A stretch of 64,000 nt of DNA from Rhizobium sp. SL86 (GTDB lineage: Bacteria; Pseudomonadota; Alphaproteobacteria; Rhizobiales; Rhizobiaceae), in contig NZ_JAPPRJ010000009.1 in the NCBI RefSeq assembly GCF_026672545.1, positions 868,001 through 932,000 on the forward strand, written 5' to 3'. The notes beneath the pieces are model-generated. The model had not been told where the DNA came from. It did not search any database and saw only the letters and a list, made by a program, of their open reading frames with translations. Shown here in pieces: positions 27,246 to 35,489 of the stretch (position 1 is the first letter of the stretch; each line of letters opens with the position of its first letter). Position numbers and translations under genes: made by a program.

Positions 27246-28742
27246 TTATTCGGCGTCGCCTTCGGCGGCCTTCTTCTTCGGAGCAGCCTTCTTCTTCGGC
27301 GCTGCGGCTTCTTCGCCTTCAGCAGCTTCGGCGGCGTCAGCCTTGGCGGCCTTCTTCTTCGGAGCGGCCTTCTTCTTGTCCGACTTCACAGCGCCTTCAG
27401 CACCGTCTTCGTCGTCAGCCAGAAGCTCTTCCTTCGAAACGGTCTTGTCCGTCACGTCGATTTCGGTGAGCAGCTTGTCGATGACCTTCTCTTCGAAGAT
27501 CGGTGCACGCAGCGAAGCGGCGGCGCCCGGCGTGTTGCGGAAGAAATCCAGGATTTCCTTCTGCTGGCCCGGGAACTGCTGCAGCTGGGCGTAAAGCGCG
27601 CGCTGCATTTCTTCTTCGGTCACTTCGACGCCGCCCTTCTCACCGATTTCGGAGAGAACGAGGCCGAGGCGGACGCGGCGTTCGGCCAGCTTGCGATATT
27701 CTTCGCGGGCTTCCTCTTCCGTCGTGTCTTCGTCGGCGAAGGTCTTGCCGGACTGCTGCAGATCGGTGTTGATCTGGCGCCAGATGTTGTCGAATTCGGC
27801 GTCAACGAGACCGGCCGGGGTTTCGAACTTGTACATCTCGTCCAGCTGGTCGAGGATCTGACGCTTGACCTTCTGGCGGGTGACGTTGCCGTACTGGCCC
27901 TGGATCTGATCGCGAACGATTTCCTTCAGCTTGTCGAGCGACTCGATGCCAAGCTTGGACGCAAGTTCGTCGTTGAGTTCGGTTTCGGCCGGGGCAGCAA
28001 CTTCCTTGACGGTGATGTCGAAGGTGGCTTCCTTGCCGGCAAGGTTCGCAGCCGGATATTCCGACGGGAAGGTGACGGTGATGACCTTCTCATCGCCAGC
28101 CTTGACGCCGACGAGCTGGTCTTCGAAGCCCGGGATGAAGCGGTTGGAACCGATGACCAGATCGGCATCTTCGGCAGCGCCGCCATCGAAGGCAACGCCA
28201 TCGACCTTGCCGAGGTAGTTCATCGTGACGCGGTCGCCGGTTGCGGCAGCGCCGTCCTTGGCTTCGTAAGCGCGGGCGCTTTCGGCGATCTTGAGGATCT
28301 GCTCGTTGACTTCGTCTTCCGAGACTTCAACGACCTCACGGGTCACCTTGATGCCGGAGGTCGGCTGCAGCTCGATCGGCGGGATGACTTCGTAGGAGAG
28401 GGTGAACTCGAAGTCGGCCTGTGCGGAGAGGATCTTCTCGGCTTCGGCTTCGTCTTCGGTCATCGAGATCGACGGCTGGGTGGCCGACTTTTCGCCACGC
28501 TCGGACAGGATCGCGCTCGGACGGTCACGAACGATTTCGTTGACGAGTTCGGCCATGATCGACTTGCCGTACATCTTCTTCAGATGACCAACCGGCACCT
28601 TGCCCGGACGGAAACCGTTGATGCGCACCTTGTCCTTGGCTTCCGCCAGGCGCTCATTCATGCGCTGTTCCATGTCCTTGGCCGGGATTACGACCTTGAT
28701 TTCGCGCTTCAGCCCTTCAGCGAGCGTTTCGATAACCTGCAT
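27246..28742 (-). CDS. tig: Trigger factor (ribosome-associated chaperone, PPIase)
   Basis: The 498-residue product has the ribosome-binding domain with GFRPGKVP (about 43-50), the FKBP-type peptidyl-prolyl isomerase domain (about 165-245, with GDRVTMNYLGKVDG and FIPGFEDQLVG), and the C-terminal chaperone domain. It ends in a low-complexity tail (about 455-498) made of KKKAAPKKKAA-type repeats with acidic spacers, which is longer than in enterobacterial enzymes. The ATG at 28742 has GAAGG 7 bases upstream; an ATG two codons earlier is too close. tRNA-Leu lies just upstream on the same strand. Confidence 0.96.
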   Translation of the reverse strand: MQVIETLAEGLKREIKVVIPAKDMEQRMNERLAEAKDKVRINGFRPGKVPVGHLKKMYGKSIMAELVNEIVRDRPSAILSERGEKSATQPSISMTEDEAEAEKILSAQADFEFTLSYEVIPPIELQPTSGIKVTREVVEVSEDEVNEQILKIAESARAYEAKDGAAATGDRVTMNYLGKVDGVAFDGGAAEDADLVIGSNRFIPGFEDQLVGVKAGDEKVITVTFPSEYPAANLAGKEATFDITVKEVAAPAETELNDELASKLGIESLDKLKEIVRDQIQGQYGNVTRQKVKRQILDQLDEMYKFETPAGLVDAEFDNIWRQINTDLQQSGKTFADEDTTEEEAREEYRKLAERRVRLGLVLSEIGEKGGVEVTEEEMQRALYAQLQQFPGQQKEILDFFRNTPGAAASLRAPIFEEKVIDKLLTEIDVTDKTVSKEELLADDEDGAEGAVKSDKKKAAPKKKAAKADAAEAAEGEEAAAPKKKAAPKKKAAEGDAE

Positions 28743-28902
28743 TGTCATACCTTCATATCATGCGGCGGTGCTCAGACAGCCGTGGTTTCCATGAGCACGA
28801 CGCCGGAACCTGTCGCCGGTCGTGGCTTCGATGCAATCTCGTTTGCGCTGGGGCGAGAGGCCGCCAGCCGGATCAGACCTGCGGCAGAAGCTGCCGCGGA
28901 AC

Positions 28903-28987
<85 letters not shown>

Positions 28988-29042
28988 GCCCCAAAGCCGC
29001 GTCGAAAAACACCTCGCGCAGAGGCCTCCCGGAGCGCGCGTC

Positions 29043-29071
29043 TCTATAACAACCGTTTTTTCCCCACGCAA
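29043..29071 (-). promoter_or_regulatory. Sigma70-type promoter of tRNA-Leu
   Basis: On the minus strand TTGCGT and TATAGA are separated by 17 bases, about 55 bases before the mature tRNA. Confidence 0.55.
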
Positions 29072-29253
29072 AGAAAAAATGACAGTTCTCGCCCCTATCG
29101 TCCTCGGAGCGGCGGTTTTTACGGTTTTCCAAGTTCAGCGTCGCATCATGACGCAAATCGGCACTATTTACCACTTTCTAATAGACTTGTCGTAGCCTCG
29201 TTCCATGCCGTTTTCGAGCCATGCGTTTTTCGTATAGCTCACATGTTTTTATC

Positions 29254-29285
29254 GCACTGCACAAATCGGCAGCTGCGCGTATGAT
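29254..29285 (+). promoter_or_regulatory. Promoter of the CCTCCTCCC small RNA
   Basis: A -35-like CTGCAC (29257-29262) and -10 TATGAT (29280-29285) are 17 bases apart. The -35 overlaps GCACTGCAC, whose complement GCAGTGC recurs at both downstream DUF1127 promoters. Confidence 0.55.
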
Positions 29286-29291
29286 GGCGAC

Positions 29292-29445
29292 AACAGCGGA
29301 CGACAGTCTGCTTCACATATTCGAGGCACCGCATCTCCTCCTCCCAGCGGACCTCGATTGGACTGGCGACCCTCCTCCTCCCAATCGCCAGCCACCCCAA
29401 ATGACGCTCACCGGACCTCCTCCCCCGGTGAGCGTTATTGTTTTT
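29292..29445 (+). ncRNA. Small RNA with three CCTCCTCCC-loop hairpins (cuckoo / alpha-r14-like)
   Basis: Three consecutive hairpins each expose a C/T-rich anti-Shine-Dalgarno loop. Hairpin 1 is 29322-29356 (stem CGAGG..CCGC/GCGG.CCTCG, loop containing CTCCTCCTCCC). Hairpin 2 is 29363-29391 (stem CTGGCGA/TCGCCAG, loop containing CCTCCTCCTCCC). Hairpin 3 is 29404-29435 (stem ACGCTCACCGG/CCGGTGAGCGT, loop ACCTCCTCCC) and runs into a T-rich tail, so it doubles as terminator. As I remember them, alphaproteobacterial 'cuckoo' or alpha-r14 RNAs have such loops and often sit beside DUF1127 genes, as here. They are thought to bind SD-like sites in mRNAs. The 5' end is inferred from the promoter. Confidence 0.8.
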
Positions 29446-29710
29446 GGGCCATGCCTCATCACCGCAATCACCCGACACCGCCGAGGTGGCCGCCATGCGC
29501 GCGGACCATACGCATCCCACCTCACCCCACTTCGACCGCCGCTCAATTTTTCGCCACACGGGTTAACAAGCATCAACCAGCGATGCACAGAGCGCATGGG
29601 TGACATACGGGATGGGCGCTGTTCATTTGCGCAGTGCAGCATATATTAGACCTCAAGAGATCGAGAGACGGAAACGCTCCGCTCCGACGACACCAAAGAG
29701 GAAGATGACC

Positions 29711-29857
29711 ATGAACATCGCACGCTCGCTGAACAACTGGCGCAAGTATCGTCAGACCGTAACCGAACTCGGCCGCATGTCGGACCGCGAACTGAACGAC
29801 CTCGGCATCGGCCGTGGCGACATCCGTCGCGTTGCCCGCACTGCCGTCGGCTTCTGA
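29711..29857 (+). CDS. DUF1127 small protein 1
   Basis: The 48-residue Arg-rich protein has the DUF1127 core: a helix starting MNIARSLNNWRKYR, then ELGRMSDRELNDLGIGRGDI. Such proteins (under 50 residues) have been linked to RNA maturation/turnover and phosphate metabolism in Agrobacterium and Rhodobacter. GAGG lies 9 bases before the ATG at 29711; another in-frame ATG two codons earlier is closer to that site but possible. It has its own terminator and follows the CCTCCTCCC small RNA. Confidence 0.9.
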   Translation: MNIARSLNNWRKYRQTVTELGRMSDRELNDLGIGRGDIRRVARTAVGF

Positions 29858-29895
29858 TCAAGCCGACCCGCCGCGGCACAACCGCCGCCCGGCCA

Positions 29896-29926
29896 AAACG
29901 CCTCCCAATCGGGGGGCGTTTTTTTG
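29896..29926 (+). terminator. Rho-independent terminator
   Basis: Stem AAACGCCTCCC/GGGGGGCGTTT with loop AATC and a following T run, 38 bases after DUF1127 gene 1. Confidence 0.9.
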
Positions 29927-30025
29927 TGCACGTTTTCCGGCTGCGCACGCCTGCAGCAGCCCAGTTTGTGGCCACAGATGCTTTTTTCGGCATCACATTG
30001 CACATTTGCATAGCAGCACTCTGCC

Positions 30026-30061
30026 TTTTGCAGTGCACAACCTTGATGAGCTGGGCTATAA
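30026..30061 (+). promoter_or_regulatory. Promoter of DUF1127 gene 2
   Basis: TTTTGCAGTGCAC overlaps a -35-like GTGCAC (30033-30038), 17 bases from a -10-like CTATAA (30056-30061). The GCAGTGC core lies 19 bases before the -10, as in the small RNA promoter. Confidence 0.45.
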
Positions 30062-30117
30062 GAGTGCATCACAACCGATCAGATGTCGGTTGGCAAACAA
30101 GTTCGAGGAAACACCCA

Positions 30118-30261
30118 ATGAACCCGATTCGTCTCGCAAAGAGCTGGATCAGCTATCGCCGCACGATGAACGAGCTGAGCAGCCTTTCCAACCAGGCCCT
30201 CAGCGACATCGGCCTGACCCGTTACGACATCCGTAACATCGCATCCCGCTCCTTCCGCTAA
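30118..30261 (+). CDS. DUF1127 small protein 2
   Basis: The 47-residue product is a paralogue of the protein at 29711. It has the same plan: an N-terminal helix with SWISYRRTMNELSSLS, then NQALSDIGLTRYDIRNIA. GAGGAA lies 8 bases before the ATG. It is transcribed separately from gene 1, because a terminator and a promoter lie between them, and ends at its own terminator. Confidence 0.9.
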   Translation: MNPIRLAKSWISYRRTMNELSSLSNQALSDIGLTRYDIRNIASRSFR

Positions 30262-30321
30262 GGACAGGAGAGCGGCGTCTCCCACGGGATGATCGCCGCA
30301 GACCGACCAAAAGCATGCATG

Positions 30322-30354
30322 CAGCCCCCAGGCTTGGCCTTCGGGGGCTTTTTG
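30322..30354 (+). terminator. Rho-independent terminator
   Basis: Stem AGCCCCC/GGGGGCT with a loop of about 12 bases and a following TTTTT, 60 bases after DUF1127 gene 2. Confidence 0.8.
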
Positions 30355-30402
30355 CTGTCCGGCATCCACCAAGAAGAGCCGGAGGCAGTGGCCCTGAGGT
30401 GA

Positions 30403-30432
30403 AAACAACAAACCCGCCGGACCGGCGGGCTT
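30403..30432 (-). terminator. Rho-independent terminator
   Basis: On the minus strand AGCCCGCCGG/CCGGCGGGTT with a one-base loop centre is followed by a T-rich TTTGTTG. It ends the secreted-protein gene at 30468. Confidence 0.75.
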
Positions 30433-30467
30433 ATCCTCGTGATCTGTCCTGGAATTGGTTCCGGCGC

Positions 30468-30692
30468 TCAGCCGTCGATTGGCGTGCGGGCCACGAGCGT
30501 CAACGTGTGGTCCGGTTTCACGCGGTAGGTTTCCGCCACCCGCTCGCCGTGCACGACATCCACCTGCGACACGGTATCGCCCACCGAATGGATACTCAGT
30601 CGGCCTTCGCTGGCATGCGAAAGTTCCGTGGCGAATGCGATGGTTCCGGCACCCAGAAGAGCCACAAGGGCAAGAGCTGCAACTCGTTTCAT
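30468..30692 (-). CDS. Small secreted hypothetical protein (74 aa)
   Basis: The ATG at 30692 has AAGGAG 9 bases upstream. Residues 1-20 are a signal peptide (MKRVAALALVALLGAGTIAF) with likely cleavage near ATELSHA, giving a mature protein of about 50 residues in the periplasm. The mature part looks all-beta (SVGDTVSQVDVVHGERVAETYRV). I do not recognise the family. It is monocistronic, convergent with the DUF1127 genes. Confidence 0.65.
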   Translation of the reverse strand: MKRVAALALVALLGAGTIAFATELSHASEGRLSIHSVGDTVSQVDVVHGERVAETYRVKPDHTLTLVARTPIDG

Positions 30693-30911
30693 CTCAGAAA
30701 CTCCTTTTCGACAGGCGGGCAGCAAGCGGACCATCCGAGACAACCGGACGTCGGCCGATCCGAAGATCGCGCCGTCGAGCGGCAACTGTTCCTGCTGCCA
30801 TGCACAATGATATGGGCAGCAGAAAATGGCGCATCAACGGCCAGATTGCCCCGTGGATGCTCACTTTTCCGCGACTGCGAAAGGATAGCCCTCGCCAAAA
30901 GAGAACCGGGA

Positions 30912-31850
30912 TCAGTGCGCGAAGGGATCAGCCAGCGCCTGTTGCATGGCGGCGCGGTATTCCGCAATCAGTCGCTCGCAGAGCTCAGCCGCAGCGGGGA
31001 TGTCGTCGATCGCCGAGACACCCTGCCCGGCTGACCAGACATTTTTCCAGGCTTTTGCCTCGTTCGCCATGTCCATCGGGCCATGCGAGACGAGATTGGC
31101 GGGATCGAGCCCGGCCGCGACGATGCTCTGGCGCAGGAAATTGGCATTCACGCCGGAAATGGCGTCGGTGTAGATGATGTCGCCGGCTTTCGCCTCCATC
31201 GTCATCCGCTTCTGCTCGTCGCTGACCAGGGATTCCTTGGTGACGAGGAAGCGCGTGCCGAGATAGGCAAGATCGGCGCCCATCATCCGGGCGGCGGCAA
31301 TCTGGGCCCCATTGCTCATCGCACCGGAGAGCAGGATGGTGCCGGCAAAGAAGGAACGGATTTCGGGGATGAGCGCAAAGGGGCTGAGTGTGCCCGCATG
31401 GCCACCGGCGCCGGCACAGACCGCGATGATACCGTCGACACCCGCCTCGGCTGCCTTTTCCGCGTGGCGACGACTGATGACATCGTGAAAGACGAGCCCA
31501 CCATAAGAATGCACCGCCTTCACCACATCCGGCACGGCACCGAGCGAGGTGATGACAAGCGGCACCTTGTTGTCGACCACCGCCTTCAGATCCGCCTCGA
31601 TGCGCGGATTGGAACGATGCACGATGAGATTGACGCCATAGGGCGCGGCATTGGCGTGGGCACTCAGGCGCTCGTGGATTTCGGCGAGCCAATCTACAAA
31701 ACCCTGCGTGGTCCGCTGGTTGAGTGCCGGAAACGTGCCGACGATACCGGAGCGGCAGGTTTCGACCACCAGATCGGGGCCGGAGGCGAGAAACATCGGT
31801 GCGGCAACGGCAGGCAGACGCAGGTTTGAAAAGCGCGACGGCAACGGCAT
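30912..31850 (-). CDS. Nitronate monooxygenase / NAD(P)H-dependent flavin oxidoreductase
   Basis: The 312-residue product is a TIM-barrel FMN enzyme of the nitronate monooxygenase (2-nitropropane dioxygenase) family. It shows AAPMFLASGPDLVVETCRSG near the N-terminus, the phosphate-binding AGAGGHAGTLSP (about 178-189), and AARMMGADLAYLGTRFL further on. GGGGAGG lies 5 bases before the ATG at 31850, preferred to a longer frame opening at 31973. It oxidises alkyl nitronates or reduces quinones or enoyl substrates in relatives; the substrate is unknown here. Confidence 0.88.
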   Translation of the reverse strand: MPLPSRFSNLRLPAVAAPMFLASGPDLVVETCRSGIVGTFPALNQRTTQGFVDWLAEIHERLSAHANAAPYGVNLIVHRSNPRIEADLKAVVDNKVPLVITSLGAVPDVVKAVHSYGGLVFHDVISRRHAEKAAEAGVDGIIAVCAGAGGHAGTLSPFALIPEIRSFFAGTILLSGAMSNGAQIAAARMMGADLAYLGTRFLVTKESLVSDEQKRMTMEAKAGDIIYTDAISGVNANFLRQSIVAAGLDPANLVSHGPMDMANEAKAWKNVWSAGQGVSAIDDIPAAAELCERLIAEYRAAMQQALADPFAH

Positions 31851-31971
31851 GAGATCCTCCCCAGGATGATGATGAGCGCTCGCAAAAACGCCCGGCCTCG
31901 TGGGTTCGGTTATAAACCGCAGTTTACGTAAACGGCAAGTCTTCCGGTGTTGCGGCAGGCGAGACGGAAAC

Positions 31972-32003
31972 AAAAAGGCGCGACCTCGATCAAGGCCGCG
32001 CCT
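31972..32003 (-). terminator. Rho-independent terminator
   Basis: On the minus strand AGGCGCGGCC/GGTCGCGCCT with an 8-base loop and a following TTTTTG, 28 bases after the small gene at 32031. Confidence 0.85.
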
Positions 32004-32030
32004 GCGTCACGTCATGAGCGCGTCCGGTGT

Positions 32031-32249
32031 TCAATGGCCGCGGGCGGCCGCCACCATGTCGCGCAGCTGTTCTTCCCGCCGCACGCCCTGGCGATAGAGC
32101 TCGATGGTGATGGCGGCGAGACGGTTGATCTCCTCATGGTCCTCGTCGAGGCAGATATCGGCCTTGAGCCGTTCGAAGACCTGCTGGCAGCGCGCCAGAT
32201 CCTCCGAATTCAGGGGCTCCTCGCTCGGTCTCTTCTCACTCCTGATCAT
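32031..32249 (-). CDS. Small hypothetical protein (72 aa)
   Basis: The ATG at 32249 has AGGAGT 5 bases upstream. The product is soluble, helical and charged (LARCQQVFERLKADICLDEDHEEINRLAAITIELYRQG), with no recognisable domain. Its two predicted helices might form a small dimer. It has its own terminator. The function is unknown. Confidence 0.6.
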   Translation of the reverse strand: MIRSEKRPSEEPLNSEDLARCQQVFERLKADICLDEDHEEINRLAAITIELYRQGVRREEQLRDMVAAARGH

Positions 32250-32599
32250 GGGTACTCCTGCATGAAATGCATCTTGCGAATCACCTCTGCGGTGGATTCG
32301 GCCGGGCCATAGGCCCCAACAAGACGGCGACAATCTGGTGATTGGGAAAGGAGGTCTGCCGAAGGGACCGGCATGGGTCGAAACCCCGCTTGCGCAGTCC
32401 GCCATCCGGCCGATTAAGGGAACTGCAGCATCAAGATCGATCCCGCGCGACAAAGGTGGCGCGCGACGGGTCAAGCCGCGTCCCGCGTGGCCTGACGCAC
32501 CAGTGGCGTATCATCTCGATAAGGGGCTGCATCGTCCTTCTCCCGCTCGCGCCCTATAACGGCGGAATTGGAATCCGGTTCCCTCTGTCGGATAAAATT
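32250..32599. other. 350-base stretch without a supported gene
   Basis: Short frames exist on both strands, but none has a ribosome binding site or family resemblance. It contains a 17-base word (32490-32506) also found, inverted, at 26397-26413. Confidence 0.5.
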
Positions 32600-33517
32600 T
32601 CAGAGGTGGAATTCGCCGCTGGCGATCCGGATTGCCTGACCGCCGATACGGGCCCTGGAGATTGCTCCATCCTTCACGTCGATGTGAAGATGAATGAAGG
32701 AGGGACGGCCCATTTCCACCCCCTGCTCGATCAGGATCGGGTGCAAGCCATCCGGCAACGCATCGAACTGGTGGATGGCACCGGCCAGTGCCGCCGCCGC
32801 ACCACCGGTTGCCGGATCCTCGGCAATGCCCATGTCGGGCGAGAACATCCGCGCATGGAATTTCGCCGCATGGTGCACGCCGCCGCGACAATAAACATAG
32901 GCCGAGGCAAGCCGGCCCTCCACCAGCGGTGCCGCCTTTTCCCACAGGGTCACGTCGAATTCGACGCCTTCGACGGCGGCAAGGTTATGCAGCGGCAGCA
33001 TCAAGAACGGCACGCCGGCACTCCAGATGGCGGGAACATGGTTTTCGAAACCGAGATCGGAGAGCTTGACGCCGAGCGCATCCGCAAGCCCCTGCCGGTC
33101 GAGATTGAGATCGGTGCGCGTCGGGTTACGCGGCAGGTCGAACTCGGCAAAACTGGCGCCGGTGTCCGACAGCTTCACCGCACAACGCACCGGGCCGACA
33201 TTCTCCTCAAGCACACAGACGATATCGAAGTCCGGATGTTTTTCCGCATGGTTGACTTCGGAAATGGCGATCGCCGCCCCAACCGTCGGGTGGCCGGCAA
33301 AAGGCAGCTCGCGGGCGGGCGTGAAGATCCTGAGGCGTGCGGCATGCGCGGGATTCTGGGCCGTCTGGACAAAGACGGTCTCCGACAGGTTCATTTCGCC
33401 GGCCAGCGCCTGCATGAGTTCATCGGACAGCGCATCCGCGCCGAAAACGACGGCAAGCGGATTGCCGGCAAGGCGGGTGTCGGTGAAGACATCGTAGATC
33501 ATGTAACGCAGTACCAA
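32600..33517 (-). CDS. PhzF family isomerase/epimerase-like protein
   Basis: The 305-residue protein matches the PhzF fold of two similar halves. It starts RYMIYDVFTDTRLAGNPLAVV, contains the active-site region MNLSETVFV with the catalytic Glu, and later FAGHPTVGAAIA and MGIAEDPATGGAAAALAG. The start is most likely TTG at 33517, five bases after GGGAGG, giving MVLRYMIYDVF; an ATG 15 bases further inside lacks such a site and an upstream ATG at 33538 precedes it. Family members isomerise small acids; the substrate is unknown. Confidence 0.87.
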   Translation of the reverse strand: MVLRYMIYDVFTDTRLAGNPLAVVFGADALSDELMQALAGEMNLSETVFVQTAQNPAHAARLRIFTPARELPFAGHPTVGAAIAISEVNHAEKHPDFDIVCVLEENVGPVRCAVKLSDTGASFAEFDLPRNPTRTDLNLDRQGLADALGVKLSDLGFENHVPAIWSAGVPFLMLPLHNLAAVEGVEFDVTLWEKAAPLVEGRLASAYVYCRGGVHHAAKFHARMFSPDMGIAEDPATGGAAAALAGAIHQFDALPDGLHPILIEQGVEMGRPSFIHLHIDVKDGAISRARIGGQAIRIASGEFHL

Positions 33518-33592
33518 CAAAACCTCCCGCCGCGGCATCCAACAAAGCTGTCCGAAACATGCGCGACAACCTGCCCGAGACAGGCTTTTGCA

Positions 33593-34333
33593 TCAACCCG
33601 CCTTGTTCGTCTCGTCCCCGAAAAAGAAAGGCAGGATGATCCGGGCAAGACGATCGTAACGATGCAGGCCAAGGTCGGCGCTGGTCAGCGGATAGACGGC
33701 ATCGATCTCCGGATCTGGATCGGCCACCATATGCGCCTCGACACGGCGGCACATCTCGGCGGCCGTCCAGGGGAACCGATGCAAACGGAACAGGTAGAAC
33801 CAGTTGCCAGACGAGACCGCATAGACAACAGGATCGGCGGTCGCATCCTCCACCCGAAGCCCCGTCTCTTCGACCATTTCCCGGCCCATGCTGCCCAGAA
33901 CATCCACCGTTCCGTCCGTCCTCAAATCCGAGGTATCCAGAGAACCGGCGGCGAAATACACCATACCGGCATTGGCGGTGTGCGACGCCATACGGATCGC
34001 AATCGCCGCACCATCAGACGAAATCGGCACCGCGCTTGCAACCAGCATCCGTCCGCTTCGCGGCGGCGTCTGTTTTCGCCACCACAGCAGCGTCGCGAAA
34101 TTGCTCATCCGGGCCCGCGCCTGCACGGCACCGCCCAGAAGCGCAATCTCCTCCTGCAGGACGATCGGTCCGTTGAAGAGCGCCGGATTGGCGGCAATTT
34201 CGCGCTCCCAGTTCTCGGCAATCGCCGCTTCTTCGGCCTCTTCGAACGAATGCCGCCCGGGTTCGAGGCGCATGTCGATCCCCGAAATGGCAAACACCTG
34301 GCCATCCGCCGGCAAACCTGCATGTCCCCACAT
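33593..34333 (-). CDS. NUDIX hydrolase
   Basis: The 246-residue protein carries a Nudix-box core GREMVEETGL (the REUxEExGU part of the motif), preceded by a variable first half without the usual N-terminal Gly of the box. NUDIX enzymes hydrolyse nucleoside diphosphates linked to another group; the substrate cannot be read. The ATG at 34333 overlaps the stop of the upstream nuclease/phosphatase gene by one base (TGATG), so it is translationally coupled and the last gene of the operon that may start at 39200. Confidence 0.8.
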   Translation of the reverse strand: MWGHAGLPADGQVFAISGIDMRLEPGRHSFEEAEEAAIAENWEREIAANPALFNGPIVLQEEIALLGGAVQARARMSNFATLLWWRKQTPPRSGRMLVASAVPISSDGAAIAIRMASHTANAGMVYFAAGSLDTSDLRTDGTVDVLGSMGREMVEETGLRVEDATADPVVYAVSSGNWFYLFRLHRFPWTAAEMCRRVEAHMVADPDPEIDAVYPLTSADLGLHRYDRLARIILPFFFGDETNKAG

Positions 34334-35439
34334 CACGCAATCTCCAAAGACGCGACGACCGGGCAATGATCGGAGGCTTTCGGCCGGTCCCAGCCAATGC
34401 GCGGAAACCGTTCCACCGTCTGGCCCGGCGGAAACACGGTTCGGTACGGCTGGCCGTTGCGGATGATCTGCGGCACCACGTCCGGATTGGCGCGTGACAG
34501 CGCCGGCGAGAGCCACAGATAATCGAGCTGGCAGAGATGCTGTTCCTCCGGCCCGCGGGCATGGTAGAGCGTCCAGCGGTCCAGTTCCGGGCGGCGACGC
34601 ACGATGTTTTCGGCAAAACCGTCGCGGCTAAAAATGTCGAGCGCACTCATCTCGTCCTGCACCGGTTCGAACCGATACCCGTCGAGACGGTCGCCGATCA
34701 CCTTCACCCGTTCCTGGTAATCGTTCATGTCGCCGCAGATGACGAAGTTGCGGTTGCCCGTGTCCCGGCCGAAACGCTGCTCTATGATGTGACGGACGGC
34801 GCGCACCTCCGCCTCACGCACCGGCATGGTGGCCATGCGCGCATCGCCATCCTCGCGCGAACCGGCCATCGACTTGAAATGCACGACGTAGAGGGTCAGT
34901 GGTTTGCCGCCGATCTTCACATCCACCTCCAGGCAGTCACGGCGAAAGATCCGGTCCTGCGGCTGGTTGGTCAGCGCGATCTGCGGGGTAAAAAGGTCGA
35001 GATCCTGATAGGTCAGCGTCGCATGGCTGCGCACGTCGACCAGTTCGATCGGCAGACCATCGCGTGTCCTGTCGCGCATCATCACCGCGACATCGATACC
35101 GCGGCTGTCATTGCCCTCGACGAGGATCTTTTGCCGGTAACCATAACCCAGCATACGAAAGAGATAACTTTCCTCGAAGGCCTGCAGGGCGGCCATGTCG
35201 TCCACCTCCTGCAGGCAGAGAATGTCGGCACCCGTCTCGGCAATCGCCAGCGCGGAGAGCTGGCGTGTATCGTCGGTCTCGGAAATCAGTCGCGCCCGTT
35301 CCAGATCGCGGTAGAGCTCCTGATCCTCCACATCGAACAGGCGGACGACCCGATCCTGCCGCCAATGCTTGCGGAAACCGGAGAAATCGAAGCGGGCCAT
35401 CAGGTTTTCGATGTTGAAGGTGGCGAGGCGAAGCGGCAT
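34333..35439 (-). CDS. Endonuclease/exonuclease/phosphatase (EEP) family protein
   Basis: The 368-residue protein has all the landmarks of the EEP fold: RLATFNIENL at the start, LCLQEVDD with the metal-binding Glu, SRGIDVAVMMR, VVHFKS, FVICGDMNDY and the C-terminal KASDHCPVVASL. No signal peptide is seen, so it acts in the cytoplasm unless exported otherwise. It follows the ABC transporter ATPase gene by 50 bases and is coupled to a NUDIX gene. With the Pho-box-like site upstream, it may help phosphate scavenging (inference). Confidence 0.88.
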   Translation of the reverse strand: MPLRLATFNIENLMARFDFSGFRKHWRQDRVVRLFDVEDQELYRDLERARLISETDDTRQLSALAIAETGADILCLQEVDDMAALQAFEESYLFRMLGYGYRQKILVEGNDSRGIDVAVMMRDRTRDGLPIELVDVRSHATLTYQDLDLFTPQIALTNQPQDRIFRRDCLEVDVKIGGKPLTLYVVHFKSMAGSREDGDARMATMPVREAEVRAVRHIIEQRFGRDTGNRNFVICGDMNDYQERVKVIGDRLDGYRFEPVQDEMSALDIFSRDGFAENIVRRRPELDRWTLYHARGPEEQHLCQLDYLWLSPALSRANPDVVPQIIRNGQPYRTVFPPGQTVERFPRIGWDRPKASDHCPVVASLEIA

Positions 35440-35489
35440 GGCAGGCTTTCAAGGCGACGGGACAAGAAGCATAGCGCGCCTGCCCGCTG

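Noticed and set aside
29221..29649. 142-codon plus-strand frame and 106-codon minus-strand frame over the small RNA
   Set aside because: Both run through the three hairpins, are very Pro/Arg-rich and lack ribosome binding sites; the hairpin structure and terminator explain the sequence better.
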